Below, in pieces: positions 37,626-51,166 of a stretch of 64,000 nt of DNA. The position numbers and the translations under genes are program-made. The DNA is taken from contig NW_011887306.1 of the NCBI RefSeq assembly GCF_000151315.2, forward strand, positions 3,357 through 67,356, given 5' to 3'. Each line of letters starts with the position of its first letter. Within the stretch, counting starts at the first letter, position 1. This DNA is from Capsaspora owczarzaki ATCC 30864 (lineage: Eukaryota > Opisthokonta > Filasterea). The notes under the pieces are model-generated. The model saw only the letters and a list, made by a program, of their open reading frames with translations, ran no database searches and was not told where the DNA came from.

Positions 37626-40600
37626 ATGGCCCTGAGCATAAGCTACGTGACTCACTGTTTGTCGCTTCTGGGCCGTGTTGACATTGGCAGATTCTTGTCA
37701 TTCTTGACCTTCCCTTCAAACGACAAAAAGCCTCAACCTTCGGAATCTCGAAACCGGTCCTCGATTGCTGTTGATATTGGTCCCTCCCGTTCTTGTCCTG
37801 AAGGAATGGCTGAGCAAGCTATGGCATCCACAATGTTGCCTGCTCGGCCACCACTCCTCGGTGGGAATATTCGACAGGTCCCGGATGACCTCCCGCCCCC
37901 GCCCCCGCCGCCAGTGCTGGGCTCGCCGAACGCTGTCCTGCCGAAAATCAGCTCAGTCTCGATACCACTGCGTGCCTTTAGCGCATCGCAGGACAATATC
38001 CACATTTCGCTCGAGAGCTTGGTTGTGGCCGACGAGGATTTGCCGCCGCCTCCACCGCCGCTGTACGGCAGTGCATCGCTCGTCCAGTATGCGCTGCTTC
38101 GGAGCTCGCAACCAAATCTAGCCACGCCTCCAGTCAGCTCGATGCAGACGCCCATCTTTCCTGCTGCAATCACAAAACCACCATCCACAGAGGTGGACTT
38201 TTTGCCCCCACCTCCCATCATGACAACCCAAATCAACTTTCAGAGTGTGTGGTCCCTGAATTCCGCCTTGTCGTCGTCAACGGCGACGTTGGCAGGGAAC
38301 GTGGCGCCACTCACTCCGCTCGCCACTCCGACCACTCCGCGATCTCATGCGCGGCACAACAGCAGCAGTAGCATTGCGTCCGGAGCAAGCCTCGTGTCTG
38401 GCAACGACAGCGGGTACGGTGACCAATCTGCGGACGATGATGCGGTCAGTCACGGCAGCACCCAGGAGCGGAAGCAGACCGATGGCAGCAGCACGCCATC
38501 GTCTGCCCTGTCTGCCCGCACCACACCTCTTCCATTCCAGAGCGACAACTCTAGCAGCGCGAACGAAGATGACGATGGTGATGATGATATCAGTCATCTG
38601 TCCTCCGCCGCACGGACTTCTCGCAGTGCGGCCAAAGCCAGCAAATTTTTCGGTGTCGATGCTCCGCCACCAGCGGGCATTGGTGCCAAAGGCACGGTTG
38701 TTTCCCACTCGGCGGCGGGCAGCGAAAAGTCCTCTTTGGCCCGTAACCGGCGTCGATTGAGCAGCGAGCCGCCTCTGCCCAGCGAGGACTTGCAACAAGT
38801 CCCTGTCGCAAAGTCAAGCGGCGGCTTTCTATCTCGGCTGGGACGCTCCAAAAATCCCCAGCCAGCGGGGCGAACTCGGTCCCACATTGACACCATCAGC
38901 AGCAGCAGCAACGGCAACATCAGCAGCGTGGATCTGTCGGAGCGGGTGAAGGCTTCACAAAGTGTCGACAGTCTCATCCTCCCAACAGAGGCCTCGCCGC
39001 CATCTACGCGAAGCAGAACATTGAGTAGTGTGAGCGCGATCAGCACTGGGAGCGCGGGCAGTGGATCGGGAGGCAGCACGCCTGTTGCCACAATCCAGCC
39101 TGGCTCGCCTTCCAAGCAAATATTCCACCATCTGCGACAATCCTCCAGCTCAAATTCGGTGGACGGCGACAGTACTACTGAGGAAAATACTGATGCCGAT
39201 GGCGGTGACGACGACTTCCATGCATCACGCCAACGACGCAACTCTGCCAAAGTCAGCAAATTTTTTGGAGAGGAAGTTGCTGACGCCAATGCGGCTCCTG
39301 CCTCTCCTTCGCCAGCCTCACAGGGACGGAGAATGAGCGCCGCCGCCGCGTTCGACCACAACACCAAGCCGCGGTCACCCACCCGCACCCTTCTCGTGAC
39401 TTCGCTGATGCGCGAAAAGAACATGGCGCTTGAAAACAGTCGGCGGTCTTCTGAGGAGGCCGCGATGCTCTCTCACTCGAGGAAATTGAGTATGTGGATT
39501 TTTTTTCTTCTTTTTTTGCGCTGTTGAACGACCCGAGTGCTCTGGATGCTGAAATTTGACCGACTCATTTTTAAAATTGTTTTCTCGGGTAGGCAAATTC
39601 TTTGGAGACATGCCCATCCCTACCAACGCCGGTGACGATCTCAGCAGCTCTAGCAGCACTGGAATGCCCTCTACTCCTTCAACGGCTGCTGGTACAACGC
39701 CTCCCTCGCCTTCTACGCCAGGAGGCACCATCAGCAAAGGCAGACATGGCAGCGACGAACGCATTCTTGTCCTCGTGGAACGCGGCGTTGACGATCTCGA
39801 GCTCAAGTTCCGCAATCCGCAAACGACAGAAGTGCCAATCGTCGTTTCGGGCACGCTTCAGCGCATTGTCGTCCGCGTGACGTACGCGTTGTACGCCGAC
39901 ACCCAATTGGAATCCACCGTGTTGCTCACGTACAGCATGTTTACCACCCCGGATGCCTTGTTGCAAGCGCTCATCGCCTGCTACCAGTCCCCGTTCATTC
40001 CCCCGGGCCAGCGCTCTCGTACCCCCGAAGAATTGCACAAGACTGTGCGCCTCAAAGTGCTCAAAACGCTCATGACATGGGTGGATCGTCGAAAGCTCAC
40101 CGATGACAAGCAACTGAGTGCCTATTTCTGCAATCCCCTCAATGCTCCCGTTGGCGCTGTTGGCAGTATCATGAGCCTGCAGGGGTCACCCATCGCGCCG
40201 TTCGCAGCTTTCGAAACCTCCTCCCAAACGATTGTCAAGCAGATTCACGATTTCCTGGAGGAAGTTGCTCATTCTGGTGCTCCCGCAGAACTCACGGCAA
40301 CTGCCAAACGCATCGAGAATCTGCTAGAAGTGAGAACCTTGTTGTTGTTGGTGGTGGTGGCGGTGGCGGTGGTGCAGGTGTCGTCGTTTGTTGCTGGCGC
40401 CTCCTGTTTCTGTTGGATCTGTGCGCGAGTCTCCCCACTGACCCTATTCTCTTTGTATGTAGACCCAATACTCGTTCTCATTCAAACCCAAGGCACGTGG
40501 CTTTGTGGAAGAACGCACAGCCGGGTCCGCGGCGATTCCAACAACTCCAGAAGCAGATTCTGCTTTGCATCGAACTTTCCATGTCGGTGGCGCACCAGAC

Positions 40601-43600
40601 GAAGGTCTGTCTTCATGTCCCTATGGTGCACTTCTTGTTCACTGCACGTGTGATTGATTACTTTGCTTAATGTGCTCCGGTTGCTGTTCTTCTACTTTGA
40701 TTGTTGTTGTTTGTTGTTTGCTGTTCGTGGGGGGGGGTTTATCCGCATCCGCAGATGACAAAAAACGCCGCAAGACCAAGAATGTACTCGCCCGCACAAG
40801 AGGCATCGCTGAGCAACTTACTCTGATGGATTTTGAAAACTTTTCAGCAATCGGAACCGACGAGCTTTTGAACAAAAAGTAAGCGTCAATGCACCCTTTT
40901 CTCTATTGTTGCTGTTGTTGTTGGTTGGTTGGTTCGAGCAAGGCAGTGAGCTGCTTGCATGCCCTCCCAAAAATTGACGTGGATTGTGTATCGTTTGCAG
41001 CTGGAGTAGCAAACCGCAGCAAGCACCGAATATCACTCGAATGATTGACTGGTTCAACACGGTCAGCAACTGGGTTGTTGAGAGCATTCTATTGACGGAT
41101 TCGCATGATCAGCGTCTGTTGATCATGGAAGACTTTGTGCAAATCGCTGCTGTAAGTTTCTGTGTTTGCTTTTTGTCGGGGACAACTCAAAACTGCATTC
41201 ATCCTGCGATGGTACGCTCACCTTTCCCGCACAGCATCTGAAATCCCTCAACAATTACAATGGTCTTCTCACAATTATGTCCGGCTTGGTGAACGCTGCC
41301 ATCATTCGTCTCAAGCGCACCTGGGAGGTAAGCACTCATCTTTCTTGCAGAAGGGGCGGGAGCAGCACTTTTTTGTTTGGTTGTTTGCTTTTTTTGTTTG
41401 TTTGCTTGGAAACTCACATTGATACATCATCATTCCCTCCTGATTATTATTTTGCAACAACCAATAGCGCGTTGCAAAGCCAATTATGACCGTGTTCGAG
41501 GATCTGAAGCGCTTCATTGACTCTTCTGGAAACAGCAAAACCATGCGTGAGGCGCTGTCTGCCGTATCGCCACCCTGTGTGCCGTATCTCGGCATCTATC
41601 TGTCTGATTTGACATTTTTGGACGATGGCAATCCAACCTTTGTCAAGAATGAGGCTGGAGACAAGCTGATCAATGTCGCCAAGTTCTCGCACATTTCGAA
41701 AATTCTCCTCAACGTTCAGCACTTCCAGCAAAATGGGTATTCTCTCGCTCGGAACTCTGGAACAACGGATTTGTTGAAGAGCATCAACCCCACAATGTCT
41801 GTGGATCAGTGCTACAAGCAATCGCTCAAGATTGAACCTCGTGCTAGCACGACTCTCAAGCCGCAACAGCTCGCGGCCAGCTCGAACGAGCAACTCGACT
41901 CGGTTTCCGCTTCAGTCACGATTTCGGTTTCTACACCCTCCGAGGCTGCTGCTCGAGCGAACAGCTCGCCGATGCCCGCAGACCAAGCTCCTCCGGCTGT
42001 TCTCCGCCCTCGTCGCCGCTCAATGTCCGACTCGTCTGTCGCTGCTGTCGATATGGATGCCATCGTCGAGGTGGCTGCGTCCGTCGCAATCAGTGATCAC
42101 CAAAAGTCGCGCAGCGTTCGTCCAGTGTCCATGCTGGTCTCGTCCTCTTCCTCGGCCAGTCTCATGGGAGGCGACTCCCAAGGCACCAGCGTCCCACCCA
42201 AGGGCGGCAGGATTAAGAAGGTGCTGACCTGGGGCCGCAGCCGTGGCAAATACAAGCTTGACGAAGCAATTTCCGAAGCAACTGAATCGCATCATCTGTC
42301 AGAATCAGAGGACGCCACGCGCAAAAATGCGCCCTCTTCACGAGATCGGCCCAGCGTTTCGGCGGTTTTTGCGGCCAACCCGGCGGCAAACGTCACGAGC
42401 GCTCTCAATGCGGATGCAATGAACACGACAGCCTCGTCCACCACCATCTCCCCGAACGCACTTGCAAGCCCGCCAGAGCTCGAGGAGCCCCCAATTTCCC
42501 CTGGTCGGCGTCACACTGAGCCTCCTGTCGAGGCCGTTGCACCGGCTGAAGCCGAATCCCGCAAGCGAACCATTTCGCGCCAGGATGGGTTGCGAGCGCA
42601 TGTCCCGCGACGTCGTCGCACCGATGCAGCCGGTAAGAATTCGCCCTCGAATACAAGTTTCGAAAGCCAAGAGGACTTGTCCCAATCTGCGGAAGCTCCG
42701 GAGACGGTGACGAACGCATGGCTCGACGATATTCAGCTGGCCATCCAGCATTTGACGGCCAAAGTCCAAGGTCTCAAACAGCTCCGACGTTCTGACGTGC
42801 AATCTCAGGTGAGCGTCACATCGGAGAATTAGAGGGTGGACAAGTGTTTGTTGTAACGCGTATGACGACCTGAAAGAACTCACTGTTTGGGGTTTTTGTT
42901 TTGCTTGTCGTACTTTCACTTTTGCTCCTGTTGCTTTAGGATGCGTTGGAACGGGCTCAATTGGAACTGATGCATCTCAAGCTGCAACTCAAGACCCTTC
43001 AAGAGCCCAGCACGCGTGGTAAGACGCAACGATCGGCAGGCTCGAGGGGCGAGGATGTGGTATGATTTGCGCGCTAACATCTTTGATGCTTGTTCTGGTT
43101 TGATGGGATTTTTTTTGGTTTGCAATGATTTAGCCCACCTTCTCGATGCTCTTCGAAAGTACCGATCTCTGAACGATGTCAGCGCGCTCAGCGATCAGGT
43201 TGAGGCCATTCAGGAAACCGTGAGCATCATTCGAGCCGGTCTCGGCGCTCCTCTCGCTTTCTTGTCGTCTGCTGACGCCAAGGAGGAGCCCGTCGTCGTT
43301 TCTGAGGGTGCGAGCTCCGGCTTGATGGGCACGAAGGCGCTCACTCAGTCTGCGCCTATTGCACAAAGCACATTCTCTTCTGTCTTTGCCTCCTCGTTTG
43401 CTTCGTCCTTTACAAATGCTACCTCTGTGTCGCTACATAGTGGAGCCTTGAGGCGCACTACTCGCCGCGGCTCGTACTCTAGCGGTCAGGACGCGATTGC
43501 AATCGCCCTCCAGCAAAAATCCGGCAATCCTAGTCAATCACGGCGACCTTTGTCGACCATGGCTCTTGTGGAAGACGATCATGATCAACATGGCTCGAAA

Positions 43601-43618
43601 GACGAGAGTCTCGCATGA
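37626..43618 (+). CDS. Ras guanine-nucleotide exchange factor (REM + CDC25 domain)
   Basis: Nine exons closing in phase: 37626-39489, 39593-40329, 40463-40604, 40755-40878, 41001-41151, 41235-41327, 41468-42808, 42940-43018, 43134-43618, giving about 1671 aa. The N-terminal 600 aa are disordered, with proline-rich patches (DDLPPPPPPP, LPPPPPPLYG) that look like SH3/EVH1/profilin sites, and three copies of SKFFG (about residues 338, 543, 622). A RasGEF N-terminal (REM) domain follows (VTYALYADTQLESTVLLTYS). The CDC25 catalytic domain is split over exons 4-7: IAEQLTLMDFENFSAIGTDE, MIDWFNTVSNWVVESIL, HLKSLNNYNGLLTIMSGL, VPYLGIYLSDLTFLDDGNP, INVAKFSHISKIL. It should load GTP onto a Ras- or Rap-type GTPase. 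The tail is Ser-rich with a short coiled coil (LERAQLELMHLKLQLKTLQE). An ATG at 37806 is an alternative start. Confidence 0.9.
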
Positions 43619-43997
43619 TGGACTCGACATGTCCGACACATTTGCATTACACACATCCTGTTCCTGTTGCTTTTTTTCCCTTGATTCTCCCTCATTCATT
43701 ACACACCGACTTTTGTTTTGTTTGTTTTTTGCTTTGGTTTTGGTTTTTGCTTTTCGTGTGCTGTTTGGCAACAGTACTACGCTTTTATTATTTCTGTTGC
43801 TCTCATACCGTCGTTGTTGAGTTTTGCAGAATGAATAAAAAACCAACAAAGAAACGATGGTGTTAATTTGCAGCTGCAAGACATGGAGACACACAGACAC
43901 GCAATCAATGCTAAAAACAAAAACACAATGAAGACAGGTCCAAAAAAACACACGAGCAACTGACGACAGCAAGGCGGAACGCAGCCGACTTTGAGAA
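43619..43997. other. Convergent 3' region between RasGEF and PMCA
   Basis: T-rich on the plus strand and A-rich later, as expected for two facing 3' UTRs (AATAAA-like AATAAAAA at 43833-43840). No gene seen. Confidence 0.45.
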
Positions 43998-46900
43998 TTA
44001 CATGCGCGTTTCGGAAATGTCGTCGTCACGCAAAGCCACAAAGCGAGCCTCGTTGCTCTTGCGCGATGACTGCGAATGGTGGGAAGTGGTGTCATCCCCG
44101 CCTTGGTTGCTGCGATACATGGACAAGAACATGCTGGCAGCGCGAAGCTTGGCCCAGAATGCACCAGCGTTGCGAGGGGAGGCACCTTGAACGTTGACGG
44201 ACTGGAGCTCAAACTCTGCAGGCGGGTTGGCACGCGTGCCAGCTGCACGCTCGTACGAAGGAGCCTGGTGGTGCTGCATGGCGAAGCGAACAATGATGCG
44301 CGCGTTGATGACTGCCGGATTGAAAATAAAAAATTCAAACCCGAAGAAGACAAGTCAGTATCTTGCGGAGGAGGGGGGGGGGCAAATTGGGCAAAACACA
44401 TCGTAATGGTCACGTACCAACAGGGAAGGACAGCAGAGACAAGCCAATGCAGAAGCCCCACTCTTTGCCGTTAAGAGCCTCAGTGCGGACGAAATCGCCA
44501 CCAACCTGGACGGCGACCGCCTGGACGGCAGCAATCAGGACAACAAGGAAGCAGAACAGCTTGTTGTTGAACATTCCACGGAACGGATTGAGCTCTGAGC
44601 ATTGTGAGGGGGAAAAAAACAAAAGTGCGCGGGACAGTGAGGCCCAAGTCACGAAACAACACGCCCTCGGAAAAGGGAGAGAGCGGCAACTTCACCACAG
44701 CAAACAGTTCACGAGCATTCACATACCAAGAGTCAAGTGACGAGCCATGATCAAGTTGCAAACTTGAAGATAAACGAAGATGCAGAAGACCAGCGTGTAG
44801 ATTTCAATCTCGGAATCCGAGTCGACGCCAACCGCACGATAGCCGGCAAACAAGACAATAATGAGAAGAATGCACTACGTCAAGAGCAACATCATCATCG
44901 TCAACAACAAAGAATCGAAGAGTGAGCGAAACAACCAAAAAATCAAAAGTTTCAAAATGATGCGATGCAACTGTGACAAACTTCTCCTTCCCCCCCCCTT
45001 GTTCCGCTTTGAATAAAAGTACGCACCTGCCAAATCGTTTGAATGAGAATGTAAGTAGCCATGCCCTTGGTAACCAAGCTTTCATCGCGAGTGTGCCTGT
45101 ACACGAACAGGTACAAGGAGACAATCAACAAAGAAAAGAAAAAAAGGTGAGCAAAATGATAACAAGAACGTGACTCGCAACAACGGAAACACTCGGCCTT
45201 ACGGAGGGCGTTCAAGAATCTTCTCCTCGGGCTCGTCGGTGGCAAGAGCAAGAGCACCAAAAGTATCCATGATGAGGTTGACCCAGAGCAGCTGGACAGC
45301 GGAGAGCGGGGATTCACCGTAGGCGACCGAACCAACAAAGGTGATGACGATGGCGACGAGGTTGACGGAAAGCTGGAACTGGAGGAACTTGCGGATGCAG
45401 TCAAAGACGTTGCGGCCCCAACGGATGGCCTTGACAATCGAGCTAAAGTTGTCGTCGAGCAAAACAATGTCGGAAGCGTTCATGGCAATGTGGGTACCAG
45501 ACTGGCCCATGGCAAAGCCGACATCGGCCTCCTTGAGAGCGGGAGCATCGTTGGTACCGTCACCAGTGACGGCAACGACCTCGCCGAGAGCCTTGAGGCG
45601 CTTGACCAAATCGAACTTGTCCTGGGGGGATGAGCGAGCGAGAACCTGCAGCTTGGGGATGATTTCGTCACGGCGCTCCTGGGTGAGCGCGCGGAACTCG
45701 GGGCCTTCGATGGCAATGCCGTCAGCAGTGAGAATGCCGCACTCTTGGGCAATCTTCTTGGCCGTCAGAATGTTGTCACCAGTAACCATGCGAACAATCA
45801 GACCGGCACGCTGGCAGGCACGGACGGCGTCGGGGACTTCGGGGCGGACGGGATCCTTGATGCCGGTGAGGGCAATGAAAATCAGGTTGGACTCAATCTC
45901 CTCGGAGGCGGTGGGCAGGGTCTGCGAGTTGCGGAAGGCAAGAACGATCGTGCGCAGACCGTCGCTGGCCATGCGCTGGATGTTGCTGGTAATGTAGGCC
46001 TTGTGGTCGGGGGTGATGGGGATGGCGCCTTGGGGCGTAGCAATGTGCGAGCAGAGTTCGAGGACAATTTCGGAAGCGCCCTTGGTGTAGGCACGGTACG
46101 GGGCAGAGCCATCGCGGGGCTTGACAAGGGTGGTCATGCGCTTGCGGTCGGACGAGAAGGGGAAGGAGTTGTCGGGGAACTTTGTGGCGTTCTCGCGGAC
46201 TTCCTCGTATTCGACGCCAAGCTTGCGGCCAAAGACGAGCAGGGCACCTTCGGTGGAGCTGCCGACAAAGACAGGCAAGGTCTCGCCCTCGTTGTACTTG
46301 ACAAAGCAGGTCGAGTTCAGGGCAATGCCCTCGCAGAGCGGCTCGAGCAGGAAGGGCTGGATGGTCGAAGGGGAGAAGGAGGTGTGAACGCGCTGCTCGG
46401 CGCCAACGACCGTCTCGACAACGGACATGCGGTTTTCAGTCAGGGTGCCGGTCTTGTCCGAGCAGATGCAGGTAGCCTCACCCATGGTTTCGGAAGCAGA
46501 GAGATGGCGCACAAAGTTCTGGTCCTTGATCATCTTGACCATCGAGTAAGCGAGCGAGATTGTGACGGCGAGCGGAAGACCTTCGGGGACGGCGACGACC
46601 ACGATGGTGATGGCAATGACGAAAAAGTCGAGGAGCGAACGCATGTGGTCCCACTCCCACTCCTTTTGGGCAACATCGACAATCCAGCGAATCGTCAGGC
46701 CGACGAACGTCAGGATACCAGCACCAAAACCAATGTAACCGATAATGTTGGCAAACTTCTCGAGCTTCTCCTGCAGCGGGGTGGCCGTCTTGGACTGCTC
46801 GTTCAGCATGGCCTGGATGCGACCACCCGTCGACAGCTCGCCGATAGTGGTGACAAGCATGGCACCATCGCCAGCCTTGACTTCCGTGCCCGAGAAAATG

Positions 46901-48767
46901 AAGGGACGAGTGGGCGACTTTTTGACAGGGACGGTCTCACCAGTGAGCGGCGACTCGTCGACGGAAAGGTCTTTGGTTGAGGGAGACGGGGGGCAGAAAG
47001 TGACAATTGGGTGGTTTTTTGTGAGAAATCACAGCTCGAAACGACAGGAATGCAACCAAAAAAAAAAATCAAGAAAAAATCAAGTGCTTACTGGTGCCAC
47101 GGATAAAGATACCATCAGCGGGGATTTCCTCGCCGACAGAGAGCAGAACGACATCACCGACTTGAATGTCCCAGCTGGAAACCTGGTCTTCCTTGCCGTC
47201 ACGAAGAACGGTGACGTGCTTGTCGGACTGGAGCATGAGGATTTGCTTGAACTTGCGCTCCTTAAAGTAGTCATTGCCGGCCGTGATGGAGACGACGAGA
47301 ATGACGGCCACGAGAATGGCGACACCTTCCGTCCAACCGCTCGTGGGGTGCTGGGCCAGACCCACAGCAAGCGTGACAATGGCACCAACAATGAGAATCT
47401 GCAGAATGCGATCGTGCAGCGCGTCCCAGATGAGCTCGAGCAGCGTTTCGGACTTTGGCGGCGGAACGATATTTCGGCCGAAACTGCACGAGAAAGAGGA
47501 CACAGGTTTTGCATGTGAGCAGCGTGTCACAATCAACCGCACAACAAGAACAAGACAAGACAACAGAGGGAGGCCCGTACTGTGCCGTGCGATCTTCAAA
47601 ACCGTCGTGAGCGTTCAAACCGGAATCGAGGTTGACACGGAGCTTGTCGGCAATGCCCTCGACAGCGCCATAGGACTCGAGGACTTGGACCTGATGATGA
47701 ATTGGAGAACGGAGAATGAAACGCGGGATGACATGGTGAGTACAGTGTTTGAATGAAACGTTGAGCGTGAGGATGGTGGGTTGGCGCTCTTTGTTCATTT
47801 TCTTGGTTTTTTTTGTTTCCGGTTTTTTAATTCCTGTTTTTTCCCCCCTCTTCCCCTCATTTCTAGGTGATAATAAAACATGTTTTGTGACGTCACGCCA
47901 TCACGAGGTGGATCTAGGAGCCCGGTTTTTTTCCCAGTCCGGTTGATTTGGGGTTGATTTGCGGTGGGTAACTTGTGTCACCCGCACAGTTGCGCCACAT
48001 AAAAACTGGTCTCGCCTTCCTCGCGTTGGGGGAGGGGGGTGAATACAAAAAAGAAGAACGAGAAAATGTGACAGAAGAAGTGCCGATAGCACAATCCACC
48101 GAGCATTGAGCCTTTTGGGAGGAAGGAAGGCGCAAGGAAGCCGAGAGGAAGGAGGACGGTGGGCGGGCTGAACATTGCCATTTTGAGGCAAATTAGCTTT
48201 TTTTTTTTCCTGGCTTTTTTTTTTCAACCCCCTCATCGGCATCGTCGCCCCCCCCCCCGTCGCCCGTCGCCCGTCGCTCTGCATCAGCTTCAGTCTCAGT
48301 CTTAGAATGTTCCAATCTCTCATCTCCAACCTCAGATTGCAATTCAACACAACGAGAAGAAAAAAAGAAAGAACAAGAACAAGGGGAAAAAAAAAAAACC
48401 GGAAAACTGGAAAAACCGGTTCAAGAAAAAAAAAACCGCGTGACGAGAGACGTCAAAAAAAAAAAAAAAAAAAAAAAGGAAACTGTTGCAGCCACACTCC
48501 TGCACGCACGGCACACAGCCCCACGATGCAGCGACCGCCGATGCACGCACACACCGCCCGAAGGCGATTGAAATCAACGAAAAAAGGTGCTCAGGACAAT
48601 CCAACCAGGAAGCGCAGGACGCAATCCAAGGCTGCGCTAGTGAGTGTGGAAAAAGTGGCTGAACCCGTCAAAAAAAAAAAAAAAAAACCTCCTTCCTCGT
48701 TTCCGTCTCACTGTCTGCCGCTGATCTTGATCACTGCACTCGCACTCGCACTCGTACTCTGCTCTTG

Positions 48768-48817
<50 letters not shown>

Positions 48818-49989
48818 CCACGCAATTCGATTCGCAAGTCGCCACGATCGCCCCGCTTTTGAGATTGACACTATGAGTTTCTGCAGCGCGCCCATTGGCC
48901 AACTGCGCTTCACCAATCTGTGAGCGCCTTCTCCCAGGTTTTTTTTTGTCCACTCAACCCAGAAGAATCACAAGCTGCTCGAGCTCTTCAAAAAAAAAAC
49001 ACCAGCCACGCATTGTCGCAGCGGGCGATTTTGTGGAGCAAGCGCATCGTCATTGCGACAACTGTGTGTCACTACTGAACGACGAACGAGGAAAATAGCA
49101 ATGCGCGTCATTCAATTGCTTCGTCTCAGTTCTCAGTCCGAACTGCGCGTCTCCCGCTCCAATCTCACGCCTGTGGATGTGTGCTGGCTCGCCGCTGATT
49201 TTTGATTCTCACTCCGCAGCAAACACCAACGCGAATGAAAGCGACTTGAAAAAAGAAAAAAAGCAAGAATTAAAAAAATCAAGTTTTCATGTTTTTCGAC
49301 TTTTTTTTTTTTTTTTTTTTTTTTGGTTCGATTGTTCAGTGCGCTTGTGCGTTGGTCTGCCAGCACTGCAGCTGCTGTGCTTCAGTGTGCATGTGTGCAA
49401 TGTGTGTGTGTGTTTGAGCAAGTGTGTGCGCTGGTGGTGTGACGAGCGCCACGCAGATGGAACTGAAGCACAAGCGCGTCACACTGGCTTTTTCCTCTTT
49501 TTTTGCCTCTCAGTCGCTCTCTCGCTCTCTCCCGCCCTCTCTCCCAACGGCGCGCCTCTGACGACAAGGGACCAAAAAAAAAACACCACTACGACTCACC
49601 TGGCTCTCCTTGTCGCGGTTGTCGAACGAGACAATCTCAACGAGCTCCTCCTTGCTGAGCGAGAAGGGACCGCTGGACGCCACCGACTCGACAAAGTTCT
49701 GGGTGCGGCGGGGCGCCGGGGCAGCAGCCGGGGCCGACGAGCCGCCGCCAGTGGTCGACGACGGCACAGAGAGCGACGCGGGATGGTCGGCGTCCTCGAC
49801 GAGCGGGGAGAAGCCCGACGAGCGGTTGTTGATCGCGCCGCGGTAGCTCGGGCCGCCGAACGTGCCAGTGTTCCGGTTGCTGCGGTTGCTGCGGTTGGAG
49901 AGCATGTTGGGCAGCACGTTCGACCGATTGGAGCGGTACGACTCCATCTTGCCGAGCGACTCGGCAATGTTGATCGCGGGTGCCTGCAT
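43998..49989 (-). CDS. Plasma-membrane-type Ca2+-transporting P-type ATPase (PMCA, P2B)
   Basis: Eight exons with matching phases: 49989-49600, 47690-47581, 47483-47092, 46970-45203, 45096-45027, 44874-44727, 44594-44418, 44311-43998, giving 1122 aa. P-type landmarks: LSVDESPLTGE (actuator), VAVPEGLPLAVTISLAYSM (M4, Ca2+ binding), CSDKTGTLTEN (phosphorylated Asp), MVTGDNILTAKKIA, VTGDGTNDAPALKEADVGF and MGQSGTHIA. The order of ten membrane helices and FNELNPFRGMFNN fit the PMCA branch rather than SERCA. The first exon is a Ser/Asn/Arg-rich N terminus leading to SLSKEELVEIVSF. After the last helix, AFWAKLRAASMFLSMYRS is a basic-hydrophobic stretch placed where PMCAs bind calmodulin, suggesting C-terminal autoinhibition. 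It should pump Ca2+ out of the cytosol. Intron 1 is 1.9 kb, unlike the others (about 80-180 nt, one 121 nt). Confidence 0.94.
47691..49599 (-). other. PMCA intron 1, 1.9 kb, repeat-rich
   Basis: Donor GTGAGT after exon 1; acceptor TCATCATCAG. Contains poly-A/T runs (48453-48476, 48670-48686, 49304-49324), a (CT)n run at 48771-48814 and C/G runs. Open frames inside are repeat-driven. Nothing coding is accepted. Confidence 0.7.
48771..48814. repeat. (CT)n microsatellite in PMCA intron 1
   Basis: A CT run of about 44 bases on the plus strand. Confidence 0.95.
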
Positions 49990-50693
49990 GGTTGCGAAAG
50001 AGGAAGGGAGATGAAAGATGAGGAAAAGAGAGGAAAAGGAAAGGAAGGAAAGAAGAAAAAAAAAAAAGAGTGAACTCAGATTGGCTCAAATTTTCCTATA
50101 ATTGAACAGAAACGACCGACGGGATGATGATGGAGTTGCGTGAGAGGGATGCAACAGATCATCGAGAAACAACATGCCTTTGTGGGGCAGAAGACTCGGG
50201 ATTCGGGAGTGCAGAGGGGCGAGGGTAGAAGGAAGGAACTGAGGAGGAACGATTTGCTTCAAAATTAGTGGAGCAAATTTGCAGCTCAAAGCACGTTGTG
50301 GGCAAAAGCGCAGGCACCCCCGCCGCCCATGCTGGGGCTGGACGGAAGATCCAGCGGCTGGCCACGCTACCTGGTGTGTCTGGAGCACAGGCGAGCGAGA
50401 CGGAGCGCGGCGCAGTCGGGTGGAAACGCAGACAACGGATCGTTCGGATTAAACGTGGTTGAATCACGCGTGGTGGACGCTTCAAATAATCGGCCGCAAA
50501 TTTTTTCCATGACGAGCAAAAGATCGCAAGGTGTTTCCCCCGAAGTTGAAGAGAGAAAAATTCGGGTTGGAGGGGGCGTGACGGGTTGTGGGCAGAGCAG
50601 AGCAGCATAACCCAGCAAAGACCATGAAAAAAAAAAAAAAATCGAAAAAAAAAAAAACGAAAAAAAAAACCAAAAAAGAGGCAAAAAGAGAAA
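49990..50693. promoter_or_regulatory. PMCA upstream region
   Basis: About 700 bases between the PMCA start (-) and tRNA-Tyr. GA-rich next to the PMCA start, then unique sequence, ending in a T-rich run on the minus strand (50625-50690) directly after the tRNA 3' end that can serve as its Pol III terminator. No protein gene is supported. Confidence 0.4.
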
Positions 50694-50778
50694 TCCGACC
50701 TTCCGGATTCGAACCAGAGGCCGTCTGATATTTGCTTTCATCTACAGTCAGACGCTCTACCAACTGAGCTAAGGTCGG
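50694..50778 (-). tRNA. tRNA-Tyr(GTA) with intron
   Basis: On the minus strand the acceptor arms CCGACCT / AGGTCGG pair perfectly with discriminator A. The A box TAGCTCAGTTGGTAGAG and B box GGTTCGAATCC are present. The anticodon arm TCTGA / TCAGA closes the loop CTGTAGA with anticodon GTA. A 12-base intron (TGAAAGCAAATA, or a shifted equivalent) follows the base after the anticodon, the canonical place. A T-rich run lies just beyond the 3' end. CCA is not encoded. Confidence 0.96.
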
Positions 50779-51129
50779 ATTGCTTGTTGAGATCATGACT
50801 GGGCAAATCGCAGTCCAACGCCAAGTCGAGTATTGGGATTTTTCAGAGCGTCGATGCATGGCTTGCTTGCGTTCCCTCTCTGCATGGGAGGGATGTCGAT
50901 ACGATAGAATCAAGCCCTAGCTTTGTCTCGTTTCCGCCTTCCATGATTAGCGTGCCCTCAGTTCCAGTCATTTGCAATTGATCAACGTCAAAATCCAGCA
51001 ATCAACTGACTTCCACGCTCTCCCTCGCTCCAGTTCGCTCCAATCCACTGTGGGGGCTTGCCCTATTTCTGTGCTATACAAAATCAGCTGAGTTTCAATC
51101 GCCTTGTTCGTTTTCTGAGTCGCCTCGCC

Positions 51130-51166
<37 letters not shown>

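Noticed and set aside
45745-46980. A 411-codon open frame on the plus strand opposite the PMCA catalytic exon
   Set aside because: It is the antisense shadow of a highly conserved ATPase exon with strong codon bias.
49177-50073. A 298-codon plus-strand open frame over PMCA exon 1
   Set aside because: It overlaps the conserved minus-strand exon and consists of low-complexity sequence.
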